Notes under the pieces: model-generated
The model's input: the letters and a program-made list of their open reading frames with translations, nothing else
The model's database searches: none
Told to the model about the DNA's origin: nothing
Part shown: positions 1-9,098 of the stretch, one piece after another
Layout of the letters: each line of letters opens with the position of its first letter
Position numbering within the stretch: position 1 is the stretch's first letter
Position numbers and translations under genes: made by a program
Virus record (IMG/VR): IMGVR_UViG_3300042524_000063
Location: 1 to 24,661 of that record
From: a virus
Strand: one strand, 5' to 3'
Length of the DNA stretch: 24,661 nucleotides

Positions 1-1347
1 TATTTTGTCGAAGTGTATGATCCAGCAAATAATGTCATCGGTTCATACCGATTTGTTCCAGCAATAACAACTGGTTATGCTGTTGTTGATTTGACACGAA
101 TACTGAAGAACTTTGTTTCATTTGATGACACAACTGTTGGTATTCAAAAAGTTCCAAATAGTTGGTTTGGTTATTACGTCAAAGTGTACGATGAATTTTC
201 TGTTCCGTATGTTTATGATGACTATGTGAATGTATCTGGTGATTTGACATCATTGCAAGCAACAACAAATGTTCATTCATTTATTGTTGGTGATCAAGTG
301 ACCGTTGCACAAAATGATGGCGGTGCTTTGAAGCCGATGCTTCAGGGAGTTCATTCAGTTATATTTCCGACTGTTGCTGGAACAAGTGACTTGTATATTG
401 ATGTTCCATTTTCAACTGTTGGAACAGGTGCGGTGATGGGTGGCGGTGTTATCTATTCGGACAATCGCAAAACAATTTCAGCTGTTGGATTTGAATCTGA
501 CTTGTATTATGTTTTCAATGGTGCTGTTCCGTTTGTTGATTTCATTGGATGGGATGCAAAAGACTATCAACTGTTAACAGCAAGTTCAACACGCAAATTT
601 TTGTCATCAATACCTTCAGAATTTTATGTGACACCAACGCAAGATGTTCGATTGAATTTTGCCAATTGGTTTATTGCTGGCCGTTCATTATACTTTGAAA
701 ATGATGGCGGTGACTTATTAGAATTATCAACTGCAACGGTTATGTCTGGCGAAGCTGTTATTTCTGCAAGTGTTGGACCATTGACAACAATGACTTCAAT
801 CATTTCTGGAACAACACCATTGGTAAAAGCAAACACAATTTATTATGATGTTTGGGTTGTAAAAGCACCAACGCAATATTCCGAAAAGGTAAGATTCTAC
901 ATTGATAACAGATGCACAATCCAACCTTTTGAAATCAGCTTCATGGACAGAATGGGTTCATTTGGTTCATTTGCTTTTCAGCTTCGTGACACGGTGACAA
1001 ACAACAATCAAAAATCGACATTCAAAAAATTGGCTGGTGGCCTTGGAGTTGATGCGACAAATTCGCCAGCTTACACATACAATTCAAAAGCAACTGGTGA
1101 ACAAGTTTATAATGTCAATTTTGATAAGGTGCAACAGCTGACAACTAACTGGATGGATGATGCAAGTTCATTGTATTTTCAAGAATTGATTAGCAGTCCA
1201 GTGACATATTTGAAAACTGAAGATGGGACTTATGTGGCAGTAATTGTGACCGATTCATCAAGCGTTGAACAAAGACAGATTGATAAGCGACTGATAAAAT
1301 ATACAGTGAATGTAAGATTTGCAAATTCTGACAACATAAACATCTAA
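1..1347 (+). CDS. Tail or baseplate structural protein, 5' partial
   Basis: The frame is open from the first base of the window (reading YFVEVYDP), so the true start lies upstream; the GTG at 13 is only an internal codon. About 448 residues are visible, rich in beta-prone, aromatic and Asn/Thr residues, with no signal peptide, transmembrane segment or catalytic motif that I recognise. The stop overlaps the start of the next gene by one base (TAATG at 1345-1349), which suggests translational coupling. Its place directly before the hub-like protein and tape measure supports a tail-tip or baseplate component. The exact role cannot be read from the sequence; a distal-tail or upper-baseplate protein is the best guess. 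Confidence 0.6.
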   Translation, partial: YFVEVYDPANNVIGSYRFVPAITTGYAVVDLTRILKNFVSFDDTTVGIQKVPNSWFGYYVKVYDEFSVPYVYDDYVNVSGDLTSLQATTNVHSFIVGDQVTVAQNDGGALKPMLQGVHSVIFPTVAGTSDLYIDVPFSTVGTGAVMGGGVIYSDNRKTISAVGFESDLYYVFNGAVPFVDFIGWDAKDYQLLTASSTRKFLSSIPSEFYVTPTQDVRLNFANWFIAGRSLYFENDGGDLLELSTATVMSGEAVISASVGPLTTMTSIISGTTPLVKANTIYYDVWVVKAPTQYSEKVRFYIDNRCTIQPFEISFMDRMGSFGSFAFQLRDTVTNNNQKSTFKKLAGGLGVDATNSPAYTYNSKATGEQVYNVNFDKVQQLTTNWMDDASSLYFQELISSPVTYLKTEDGTYVAVIVTDSSSVEQRQIDKRLIKYTVNVRFANSDNINI

Positions 1348-4271
1348 TGGAAAATTCAACACAAATTCAGTTCATTCAAACATACGGACAAGACGGTCCG
1401 ATTGGAATTATTGACGTTGATACGGCTGTTCAATTTCCTATCAACTTTGCAGTTGGTGACATTAAAGATCCGTTTGCAAAGAAGGGTGTGAAGTCTTATA
1501 AGTTTTCTATTGTTGGAAGCAAAGAAACGAATCAACTGTTGAATCATTATTATGACATCAACATTGTTGACGGAACTTACAACAACAATCTAAAGCAAAA
1601 GGTGGCTATACTTCGGAACGGTGTTATCATCTTGGATAACGCTTATATGCAACTATTGAGCATCAAGAAACAAACACACGATGTTTATAGTGATCAACAG
1701 ATCATTTATGACATTGAGGTAGGTGATGATGTGACTTCATTCTTTACAAAAATTACAAACAAATATCTTGATGAATTGGATTTCCAAGATATGACACACA
1801 CATACGAAGCGGCTGAAGTGATTGCTTCGTTTCCAAATTCAGCAATACGGGACAATGTTCTTTTGACTGGCGGCTACAAATATGTTTTGGCTTGGACACC
1901 ATTGGCAAAGTATCAACTTGAAGAATGTCGACCAGCAATTTCAGTCTATGAATATTGGAATCGCATTCATCAAAATGCTGGCTATCAATGGGAGTGGAAA
2001 AACTTTGATAGTGACCAAATTAGAATGGACAAACTTTGGATTCCATACAACGGTGACAGTCCGAAATTGTCAAATCAAAATTTGAGTCTTGTTGCTGCAA
2101 CAAATTCAACACCGTTTTTATTAACCGGACCAAGCCCGTTCCCATCTATATCAAAGACCGTTTTTGTTATGGATGTTGAGGTTCAAGATTTATCTGGCTT
2201 ATATGATCCTGTTACTGGAATCTATACATCAAATATTTATACAGGTGCATCGGCTTTGGATTTTACATTTGAGGTTGAATATGAATTGCAACTGGATAAT
2301 CCATCAGCAGGGACAGCTTATTTAACAACACCATCAGGCTTACCAACATCAGTTGAATCTTGGGAATTTCAAGGTGTATGTGATTTAAAAATTCCGGCAA
2401 CTGGTTCAGCAAATGCAAGGTGGATGAACGAAACAATTGAAACAAGTTTATCGACACCTTACACGCTTCCCGTTGGATTAACAACCATCGCAACGGGAAC
2501 AACACAAACAGCAACCGTTCCTTTTACGGGGTTAACATTTGGAATTAATATTCAAACAAGGATTGGCTTAGAATTAAATACATCAGCATCAGTATTAACA
2601 TTTAGAGATGCAGCAAGTGGTGGTACTTTGTCGGGTGTTACTTCACAGATAAACATAACATCAATAAAGATGATTATTGTTCCCCGTGTTGATGCTTACG
2701 GATATAACACGCAAGTGTTGATGAATGACTTTGTGCCAAGAAAAATCAAGCAATCTGATTTCATCAAGTCAATTGTAAATATGTACAACCTTGTTATTGT
2801 TCCAGATCCGACAAATGACAGAAGAATAATTTATAAAACAAGAGATGACTATTATGATGAAGGAACGGAAAAGGATTGGACTGATAAAATAGCAACGGAC
2901 AAAGGTTCAGATATTTCATTCATAAGCAATACCAACGCAAAGAAAATAACACTTTCATACAAGCCAGACACGGACGTTGTGAACAAAGATTATTTGGCTG
3001 AAACTAAAGAAGTTTATGGTCAGCAAGAATATGTTTTGCAAAATGAAAACATTAAGGGCCTTGAAATGAAAGAAATCATTTTTAGTCCAACACCGATTGA
3101 CAACACATCATTCGGAACATATGCCCCTATGTGGTCTGGTCAGCTTCCAAAATGCAACATTCGAATCTTGATTGATGGCGGTGAACAACCAACGGGTTTG
3201 GGTGGTGCAATGACTTATGACATTATTGACTACACTGTTGGAACGGTTGAAACGGGAATCTTTGGCATTGATACCTATCCAATGCTCACGCATCAAGACA
3301 ATCCAAACACACCGCTGTTTGATATTAACTTTGGATTGTGTGATAAGTATTATCACGATTTCACATCGGTAACAAATAACAATCTTTATTCAATGTTTTG
3401 GCGTAGGACCATTGGTCAAGTTGACAATGGCAAACTGTTCACAGCTTATTTTTATTTGAATGAATATGACATTTCAATACTGAAATTGAGTGACAAAATC
3501 TTTGTGAAAGATACTTGGTACAATATAAATTCATTGCAATACGATCCCAATTCTTTTGGACCAACAAAGGTTGTTTTGATGACCATTGATGATGAACTTG
3601 CGATTGACATAATTAAGCCACGACCGGGTTTTCCATTGTTGGGAACTTTGACACTGGCAACATTATCAGAACAGATTTACAGCGGTTTAAATTGGAACTA
3701 TGCTGACAGTTCTGTTGTGATCCAAGGAACAGGGAATGTTGTAACTGGTGACATTAAAAACGTGCTTGTTGTTGGGAACAACAGAATAGTTGGCGAATCA
3801 AACACTGTTTATTCTGAAAATGTTGTGGCTGACAATATTACTTTGAACGGTAAGGATTTACAAGAAGTATTCAATGACGTATTAATTGATGCAACAATAA
3901 CTGTTCCGAGTGCGGATGTGTTAACATTATTTACAACACCATACCTTTTAATTGATTCGCCCGGTGCTGGTTATTTCATTCAAGTTTTGACAGCTTCGTG
4001 CAAAGTAGATTTTAATACAACAGCTTACACGGTTAACACTTCATTAAACATTTACACCGATACTGCAACAAGGGTTCAGCATTCATTGAACAATGCTTTG
4101 AATGCTTCATTGAGCAGAATCGGTGCATCGGCACAGCAAGGGATAAATGGACCAGCAGATACGCAGTTGATTTCAGATAAGGGAGTTTATTTGAAAGCAC
4201 CACTTGTCAATCCGTTAACGGGGGATAGTGATATAGTTATTTATCTAAGTTATAAAATCATTCAAGAGTAA
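1347..4271 (+). CDS. Baseplate hub / tail-tip protein
   Basis: A 974-residue protein. Residues about 1-245 include the stretch ILDNAYMQLLSIKK, and residues about 450-560 include FIKSIVNMYNLVIVPDP followed by DWTDKI. This is a pattern I associate with large tail-tip or hub proteins of Bacteroidota phages. Between them (about 248-445) is a Thr/Ser/Gly-rich, beta-type segment that looks inserted, with more TTA leucine codons than its flanks. The C-terminal 120 residues again look like a separate beta domain. It follows the preceding gene with a one-base overlap and sits just before the tape measure, as expected for a tail-tip component. No peptidase or lysozyme motif is evident. The structural role is fairly secure, the precise baseplate position is inferred. 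Confidence 0.65.
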   Translation: MENSTQIQFIQTYGQDGPIGIIDVDTAVQFPINFAVGDIKDPFAKKGVKSYKFSIVGSKETNQLLNHYYDINIVDGTYNNNLKQKVAILRNGVIILDNAYMQLLSIKKQTHDVYSDQQIIYDIEVGDDVTSFFTKITNKYLDELDFQDMTHTYEAAEVIASFPNSAIRDNVLLTGGYKYVLAWTPLAKYQLEECRPAISVYEYWNRIHQNAGYQWEWKNFDSDQIRMDKLWIPYNGDSPKLSNQNLSLVAATNSTPFLLTGPSPFPSISKTVFVMDVEVQDLSGLYDPVTGIYTSNIYTGASALDFTFEVEYELQLDNPSAGTAYLTTPSGLPTSVESWEFQGVCDLKIPATGSANARWMNETIETSLSTPYTLPVGLTTIATGTTQTATVPFTGLTFGINIQTRIGLELNTSASVLTFRDAASGGTLSGVTSQINITSIKMIIVPRVDAYGYNTQVLMNDFVPRKIKQSDFIKSIVNMYNLVIVPDPTNDRRIIYKTRDDYYDEGTEKDWTDKIATDKGSDISFISNTNAKKITLSYKPDTDVVNKDYLAETKEVYGQQEYVLQNENIKGLEMKEIIFSPTPIDNTSFGTYAPMWSGQLPKCNIRILIDGGEQPTGLGGAMTYDIIDYTVGTVETGIFGIDTYPMLTHQDNPNTPLFDINFGLCDKYYHDFTSVTNNNLYSMFWRRTIGQVDNGKLFTAYFYLNEYDISILKLSDKIFVKDTWYNINSLQYDPNSFGPTKVVLMTIDDELAIDIIKPRPGFPLLGTLTLATLSEQIYSGLNWNYADSSVVIQGTGNVVTGDIKNVLVVGNNRIVGESNTVYSENVVADNITLNGKDLQEVFNDVLIDATITVPSADVLTLFTTPYLLIDSPGAGYFIQVLTASCKVDFNTTAYTVNTSLNIYTDTATRVQHSLNNALNASLSRIGASAQQGINGPADTQLISDKGVYLKAPLVNPLTGDSDIVIYLSYKIIQE

Positions 4272-4272
4272 A

Positions 4273-4285
4273 TTATAATATATAA
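4273..4285 (+). promoter_or_regulatory. TTATAATATATAA element before the tape measure gene
   Basis: Exact 13-mer TTATAATATATAA, ending two bases before the ATG at 4288. The same element is found at the starts of other late genes. If TATAAT acts as a -10 box, transcription would begin almost at the ATG and give a leaderless message. It may instead be an unstructured ribosome-entry sequence. Confidence 0.6.
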
Positions 4286-4287
4286 CA

Positions 4288-6201
4288 ATGGCTGAAGAAA
4301 CAGATGACATAAGTATAAAAGTTGCGATTGATACGGCAGATGCTGACAAAAGCATTAAGGAAATAAAGCAATCACTTAAGGACCTTAAAAACGTCAAAGC
4401 TGGTGACAAGCTTTTTGATGACGCACAGAAAGCAGCTGTAAAATACAAAGAGAAACTTGATGACATCAAAGATGCTGCTGGTGCAGCTGCTGGTTCTGGT
4501 GTTGAAAAGTTGACCAGTTCAATGAACTTGTTGAAGGATGGATTTATGAATGCCGATCCGGGAAAGTTAAGCATTGCAATGAAAGGATTGGGTGCTGCAA
4601 TGAAAGCTGTTCCTATCTTTTTGGTTATTGAGGGAATAAAATATTTGATTGAAAATTTTGAAAAGCTTTCAAGTGGTGGCGGAGTGCTTGGAAAAGTATT
4701 CACATTTATTGGCGAAGTTATAAGTGCAACAATTCAATATTTTAAGGATTTGTCTGATCAGTTGGGCCTTAGTAGTTTTGCCGCTGAAGATAATGCAGAA
4801 AGGACAATTGCAGCGGCAAAGGCAACTGAAGCGGCAGTGACAGGCAAGTATGATGCTGAAATAAAAATGGCAAAGGCAGCTGGAAAAGAAACAATTGATA
4901 TTGAAATCAAGAAGCAAGAAGTTGTCATTGAATCATTACGGCTTCAACAAAAGGCAATTGAAGCTTTAGCATTAGCAAGTGGTGGAAAGGGAACAACAGC
5001 AAAACAACGTGAAGAATGGTCCAAGCTTGGCGATCTTGTCAGAGATGCAATGTTTGAAATTAATATAATTAAAACAACAGCTGAAACAAAGGCAACTGCA
5101 GACGCAAAGAAATTTGGCGAAGAAAGAGTAAAAATTGCAGAAGATAATGCAAAGAAATTAAGGGATTTGGAAACTGCCAATATTGATGAAATGTATTTGC
5201 AAAAAAGAACGCAGATATTGAACCAATATGCTGATGAAGCTACAAAATATAAAGGTCAAACAGCAATACTTGTTCAGTTAGCTATCCAAAGAGATAAGCA
5301 AATCAAGGCATTAAATGAACAGAAATACGCTGATCAAGAAGCTGGCCTTAAAACATTCACAATGAAAAGTGGTGCAATTGAACAAAAAGGAATTGATGCA
5401 AGCAATGCTAAACAAGTTGAAGCTACAAAAGCGTATGGTTTAAGTTTAACAGCAAAAGAGCAACTTCAAGCATTAAGCAATAAGAAAATTATTGAAGGAA
5501 TAAATTCACTTCTTCAGTCAACGCAAACATTGTTGACAGCTATTGGTGACTACAATCAATCAAAGGCAAATGAATCTGTAAAAGTAAACGAACAAGCATT
5601 GCAAACGCAATTGAGTGCTTTAGATGTGGCTCGTGACCAAGAACTTGCAAAGGAAGGATTGACAGCTGACCAAAAGATTGCAATTGAAAACAAATACAAA
5701 CTTCAAAAATACGCACTTGAACTTCAGGAGTATAATGCAAGCACAGCAATAAAGAAAAAAGCATTCGAGCAAGACAAGAAAATGAAGATTGCACAGGCAA
5801 TCATTTCAACAATCACGGGTGCAATTTCAGCTATTACTGGAATGATTCAAGCAATACCGGGACCAGTCGGAATCATTTTAGGTGTTGTTGCTGGTTTGGC
5901 TGTTACGGCTGCTGGAGTGTTGCAGGTTGCGAAAATTCAGAATACAACATTTGATGCTGGAACACCACCTTCGCCACCAACTTTGACAATGCCATCAGCA
6001 TCATCAGTTGCAGACAGTTCAGCATCGGCAACACCAAGCTTTGACTTGTTTAAGAAAGACACGAATCAAAACGGTGCAAACAATAACGCATCAAGTGGAA
6101 CTTCAAATCAGCCAACGGTTGTGAAAGCTTACGTTGTGTCCCAAGAAATAACCGACCAACAGACGGCAAATAATTATTCAACTTCGATGGGTTCATTATA
6201 A
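4288..6201 (+). CDS. Tape measure protein
   Basis: A 637-residue protein that sets tail length and is packed inside the tail tube. Long stretches are helical and coiled-coil, rich in Ala, Lys, Glu and Gln (residues about 20-75 and 170-500). There are two hydrophobic patches: near 107-125 (around PIFLVIEGIKYLIE) and a long Gly/Ala/Ile segment near 500-548 (around PVGIILGVVAGLAVTAAG). The tail end is low-complexity Ser/Pro/Asn/Thr. Hydrophobic patches in a long helical protein are typical of the family; at 637 residues it would imply a fairly short tail. ATG 4288 lies directly after the TTATAATATATAA element. Position between the hub and the fibre gene fits. Confidence 0.85.
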   Translation: MAEETDDISIKVAIDTADADKSIKEIKQSLKDLKNVKAGDKLFDDAQKAAVKYKEKLDDIKDAAGAAAGSGVEKLTSSMNLLKDGFMNADPGKLSIAMKGLGAAMKAVPIFLVIEGIKYLIENFEKLSSGGGVLGKVFTFIGEVISATIQYFKDLSDQLGLSSFAAEDNAERTIAAAKATEAAVTGKYDAEIKMAKAAGKETIDIEIKKQEVVIESLRLQQKAIEALALASGGKGTTAKQREEWSKLGDLVRDAMFEINIIKTTAETKATADAKKFGEERVKIAEDNAKKLRDLETANIDEMYLQKRTQILNQYADEATKYKGQTAILVQLAIQRDKQIKALNEQKYADQEAGLKTFTMKSGAIEQKGIDASNAKQVEATKAYGLSLTAKEQLQALSNKKIIEGINSLLQSTQTLLTAIGDYNQSKANESVKVNEQALQTQLSALDVARDQELAKEGLTADQKIAIENKYKLQKYALELQEYNASTAIKKKAFEQDKKMKIAQAIISTITGAISAITGMIQAIPGPVGIILGVVAGLAVTAAGVLQVAKIQNTTFDAGTPPSPPTLTMPSASSVADSSASATPSFDLFKKDTNQNGANNNASSGTSNQPTVVKAYVVSQEITDQQTANNYSTSMGSL

Positions 6202-6208
6202 TATATAA
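6196..6208 (+). promoter_or_regulatory. TTATAATATATAA element before the fibre gene
   Basis: Second exact copy of the 13-mer. It overlaps the TAA stop of the tape measure gene (6199-6201) and ends three bases before ATG 6212. Its retention across a gene boundary, where it also supplies the stop codon, argues for function. Confidence 0.6.
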
Positions 6209-6211
6209 AAG

Positions 6212-8509
6212 ATGATAAACATTTCATACATAAGATTGCTAAATGCGTTTGAATCTTTTTCAAATGCACACCTTCAAATAAAAAGATTTGCGAGTGATTT
6301 CCCTGAACAAGTCCCGAATTTTGGAACGGAAAAAGAAAACTATCCTATCCTTTTTGTGTCACCAAACAACACAATATTTGATGAAAATGCAAATCAGTTT
6401 ACTGTTGATGTTTATTGTTTTGACATAATCGAAAAGGATCGTATCAACATCAACACAATTCTGTCAGATACAAACACGATTCTGAATGATGTTTATAGGT
6501 GGTTTAAGGATGGCGAAATCTTCGGCATTGATGTAATTACTGACACGCCAACTTGTACACCATTGAACAACGGATTGTTGGACTACACAGCTGGCTGGCA
6601 AATGTCAATCACTTTTGTTGTTGACACTTATGGCATCTGTGAAATACCATTCAACGAATCACCAGTTGTGATCACTGAAGTTTGTGATATTGTTTATTCT
6701 CAATATCTGACTTGTGAAACACTTGCAGATTGTCCAACAATTATTGACATACAAGCATTGCTTCCAACGCAAGACCAAAAGGATGCAATGGACAATGCGA
6801 ACGGACCAGATGCAACAAATCCATTTGCAACAATGGCTGACGTTGGTGGCGGTGGTGGTTCGTTAACACTTGCACAAGTATTGGCGAATGGAAACATTGT
6901 CAACAATTACGCAATACAAGATGCGACTGGAAATTCATCATTGATTTTGGTAAGCAACAGCAACGCATTATATTATGTGGATGCAACAACATCGAATGAA
7001 TTATCTTTGAATCCAACTTTAAATTCTTTTAGGTTTTTTGATGGAACAAAGTTAGCTTATATAACTGAAGATGCAGTGATGACGGAAATTTCTCACACTG
7101 ATTTGATCAACTTAACTGCAACCAGTGTAACAAAAAATGGTGTTGAGATTGCAACAATAAATGATTTACCAGCTGCACAGATTCAGTCAGATTGGAATCA
7201 AGCAAATAACGCTTTATTAGATTTCATTAAAAACAAACCGACCATTCCGGCCGCACAGGTTAACAGTGATTGGAATGCTGTCAGTGGTGTTGAAGAAATT
7301 CTGAACAAACCAACAATTCCAGCTGCACAGGTCAATTCAGACTGGAACGCTGTTGGTGGTGTGGCTGAAATTTTAAACAAGCCAACCATACCAACAAAAA
7401 CATCTGATTTAACAAATGATGGGGATGATGGAAATCCATTTATTTCGTTGAATGATTTACCTTCAAATCTTATTTTATACGCTACAAATGTAGCAAGTGA
7501 CATTCCTACTTATGTTAAGTTAGTAAGTAGCATTACAGACCCGAGTTATAACACAATAGCTGTTAATGTATCAACGGGTGCAATAACGACTACAAATCAA
7601 TTTATTTCAGCATTAATAACTTTGCCAAATTTAATAGTTGGGAATCCGGGTGTTTTAAATATAACAACAATCGGAAACATAAGAAGGACAGCCGGAACGG
7701 GGAATGCTGAATTTTACTTTGAAGTTTACAAACGTACAAGCGGAGGTGTTGAAACTTTAATTACTACATCGGGAAATACTATCCCCGTTATCAATACGGG
7801 GTATGCTGAATTTTCAGCAACTGCATTATGGAATGATGGTATATTTTTAGCAACTGATAGAATTGTTTTAAAGTTTTACGGAAGTAGAATAACAGGTGGC
7901 TCTAATCCTACATATGATTTTCAATTCGGAGGTAGTACACCAGTAAGGTCTTTAGTTCCGATTCCATTAACTGTAACACCTTTTATTACATTAGATGAAA
8001 TTGCAGATGTAACAATAACAACACCTGCAAACAATGACTTATTAGCATACGAAAGTTCAACAAGTCTTTGGAAAAATAAGAGTGCAAGTGCGTTAGGACT
8101 ATCTGAAAAAAGTATTTTATTGTTTTCGTCTGCTTTAAATCCAGCGGATTCATCAGACTATTATTTTTCTATTGGATATATTGCTGCAACAACATCGCCA
8201 AATCAAAAAAGATTTAGGTTTGAAGCGGGTTCAACAACAGCAATAAAACTTGCTTTGCAAATGACAAATACAGGTGCTGCTTCAAGTGAATTAGTTACTT
8301 TAAATTTAAGAAATCAAACAACTTTAACCGATTATCTTATTGGAACATTTGATATGTCTTTAGTTGTTGCAAATACAAATTATCTTTTTGAGTTTAATTT
8401 TTCACAAACAATTAATACAACAGACCAATGGATAATAAAAATGACAACACCTGCTTGGGTAACAAATCCAACTGCAACAATTATGCAATTTAAACTTTAT
8501 TATAAATAA
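6212..8509 (+). CDS. Tail-completion-like / tail fibre fusion protein
   Basis: A 765-residue protein with distinct parts. Residues 1-150 form a compact alpha/beta domain (starts MINISYIRLLNAFESF, ends near GWQMSITFVVDTYGICEIPF) that resembles a small tail-completion or tail-terminator protein. A Gly-rich linker follows (VGGGGGS, near residue 210-216). Three tandem repeats built on AAQVNSDWN...LNKPTIP lie at about 321-394; such repeats are common in fibre stalks. The last 340 residues look like a beta-rich receptor-binding end. Leucine codons change from mixed TTG/CTT/CTG to almost all TTA in the last 1 kb, which suggests exchange of the distal domain. It probably binds the host surface. The fusion interpretation rests on sequence appearance, not on a search. 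Confidence 0.7.
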   Translation: MINISYIRLLNAFESFSNAHLQIKRFASDFPEQVPNFGTEKENYPILFVSPNNTIFDENANQFTVDVYCFDIIEKDRININTILSDTNTILNDVYRWFKDGEIFGIDVITDTPTCTPLNNGLLDYTAGWQMSITFVVDTYGICEIPFNESPVVITEVCDIVYSQYLTCETLADCPTIIDIQALLPTQDQKDAMDNANGPDATNPFATMADVGGGGGSLTLAQVLANGNIVNNYAIQDATGNSSLILVSNSNALYYVDATTSNELSLNPTLNSFRFFDGTKLAYITEDAVMTEISHTDLINLTATSVTKNGVEIATINDLPAAQIQSDWNQANNALLDFIKNKPTIPAAQVNSDWNAVSGVEEILNKPTIPAAQVNSDWNAVGGVAEILNKPTIPTKTSDLTNDGDDGNPFISLNDLPSNLILYATNVASDIPTYVKLVSSITDPSYNTIAVNVSTGAITTTNQFISALITLPNLIVGNPGVLNITTIGNIRRTAGTGNAEFYFEVYKRTSGGVETLITTSGNTIPVINTGYAEFSATALWNDGIFLATDRIVLKFYGSRITGGSNPTYDFQFGGSTPVRSLVPIPLTVTPFITLDEIADVTITTPANNDLLAYESSTSLWKNKSASALGLSEKSILLFSSALNPADSSDYYFSIGYIAATTSPNQKRFRFEAGSTTAIKLALQMTNTGAASSELVTLNLRNQTTLTDYLIGTFDMSLVVANTNYLFEFNFSQTINTTDQWIIKMTTPAWVTNPTATIMQFKLYYK
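7172..7393 (+). repeat. Three tandem fibre-stalk repeats
   Basis: Three in-frame units at 7172-7249 (26 codons), 7250-7321 and 7322-7393 (24 codons each). Each starts AAQ(V/I)(N/Q)SDWN and ends NKPTIP. Units two and three differ at only two residues (S to G and E to A), so they are recently duplicated or homogenised. The first unit is more divergent. Confidence 0.9.
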
Positions 8510-8688
8510 TGTCAAACATATACACATACAAAAAACAAGGTGACGGACGTGATTCTTGGACTTGCGAGGAGCCAAATGGAAACAAATATATGGTGTACGA
8601 AGACCCGACAAAAGTTGAAACGCTTGAAGAAAAAGCCATTCGATTGTCGAGTGAATTAAATGAAATTATAAACCAACTAAAAAAATAA
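8509..8688 (+). CDS. Small hypothetical protein (59 aa)
   Basis: ATG 8509 overlaps the TAA of the fibre gene by one base, the coupling style used across this cluster. The product starts MSNIYTYKKQGDGRDSW and ends in a charged, probably helical segment (VETLEEKAIRLSSELNEIINQLKK) that could form a short coiled coil. No known domain is recognised. Its place between the fibre and the holin-like genes suggests a fibre accessory or lysis-module role, but nothing in the sequence decides this. Confidence 0.65.
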   Translation: MSNIYTYKKQGDGRDSWTCEEPNGNKYMVYEDPTKVETLEEKAIRLSSELNEIINQLKK

Positions 8689-8698
8689 CCTCTCCGTT

Positions 8699-8863
8699 AT
8701 GAATAAAATATTAGATTATTTTGATGTACCAGTATTACATTGTGTCGCTATTGCAATAACATTTACAGACATTGAAACAGCTTTAAAATTTGTATCTTTG
8801 CTGTTGGCTATTGGATACACTATTTGGAAATGGATTTCAGAATACAAACATAAAAACAAATAA
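8699..8863 (+). CDS. Small single-span membrane protein (54 aa)
   Basis: ATG 8699 reads MNKILDYFDVPVLH and continues into a hydrophobic stretch (FVSLLLAIGYTIWKWI, residues about 31-46) ending in a basic tail (EYKHKNK). This fits one transmembrane helix with a positively charged end. It directly precedes the two-span holin candidate and could be a lysis accessory such as an antiholin or pinholin. That is inferred from size, topology and neighbours only. An inverted repeat ATAAC-CTCTCC-GTTAT at 8685-8700 covers the previous stop and this start codon. Confidence 0.6.
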   Translation: MNKILDYFDVPVLHCVAIAITFTDIETALKFVSLLLAIGYTIWKWISEYKHKNK

Positions 8864-8864
8864 A

Positions 8865-9098
8865 ATGAAACATTCAAAACAATTTGCGTTGTCTATTAAG
8901 GACATAATTAAGGGCTTTATTACTTCGTTTTTAACGGTTGTTATTACGATGTTAATCACAGTCCTAAATACTGGAATCTTTCCAACAACATTAGAACAAT
9001 GGAAGCCAATTCTTTTAGCTGGACTGACGGCTTGCTTGGCTTATCTTTTGAAAAATTGGTTGACAAATTCAGACAATAAATTTTTGATAAAAGAATGA
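8865..9098 (+). CDS. Holin candidate (77 aa, two membrane spans)
   Basis: I start it at ATG 8865 (MKHSKQFALSIKD), one base after the preceding stop; the frame is open further upstream, but that would overlap the 54-aa gene. Two hydrophobic segments are visible, about residues 17-36 (FITSFLTVVITMLITVLNTG) and 46-61 (PILLAGLTACLAYLLK), with charged ends. Size and topology match small phage holins that permeabilise the inner membrane. The M15 peptidase that would act with it is about 8 kb downstream, so the lysis genes are not contiguous. The last codon overlaps the next gene by four bases (ATGA). Confidence 0.6.
   Translation: MKHSKQFALSIKDIIKGFITSFLTVVITMLITVLNTGIFPTTLEQWKPILLAGLTACLAYLLKNWLTNSDNKFLIKE

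Noticed and set aside
4273-4285. The 13-bp element as a homing endonuclease target
   Set aside because: Its copies are tied to start codons and gene direction, including far from the endonuclease genes, which fits expression control better.
4245-4703. 152-codon minus-strand frame under the tape measure gene
   Set aside because: It is the antisense of a clearly coding, Lys/Ala-rich gene; its Ser/Phe/Pro composition is the expected shadow.
7172-7393. CRISPR or other non-coding repeat array
   Set aside because: The repeats are in frame, have no spacers and encode fibre stalk units.
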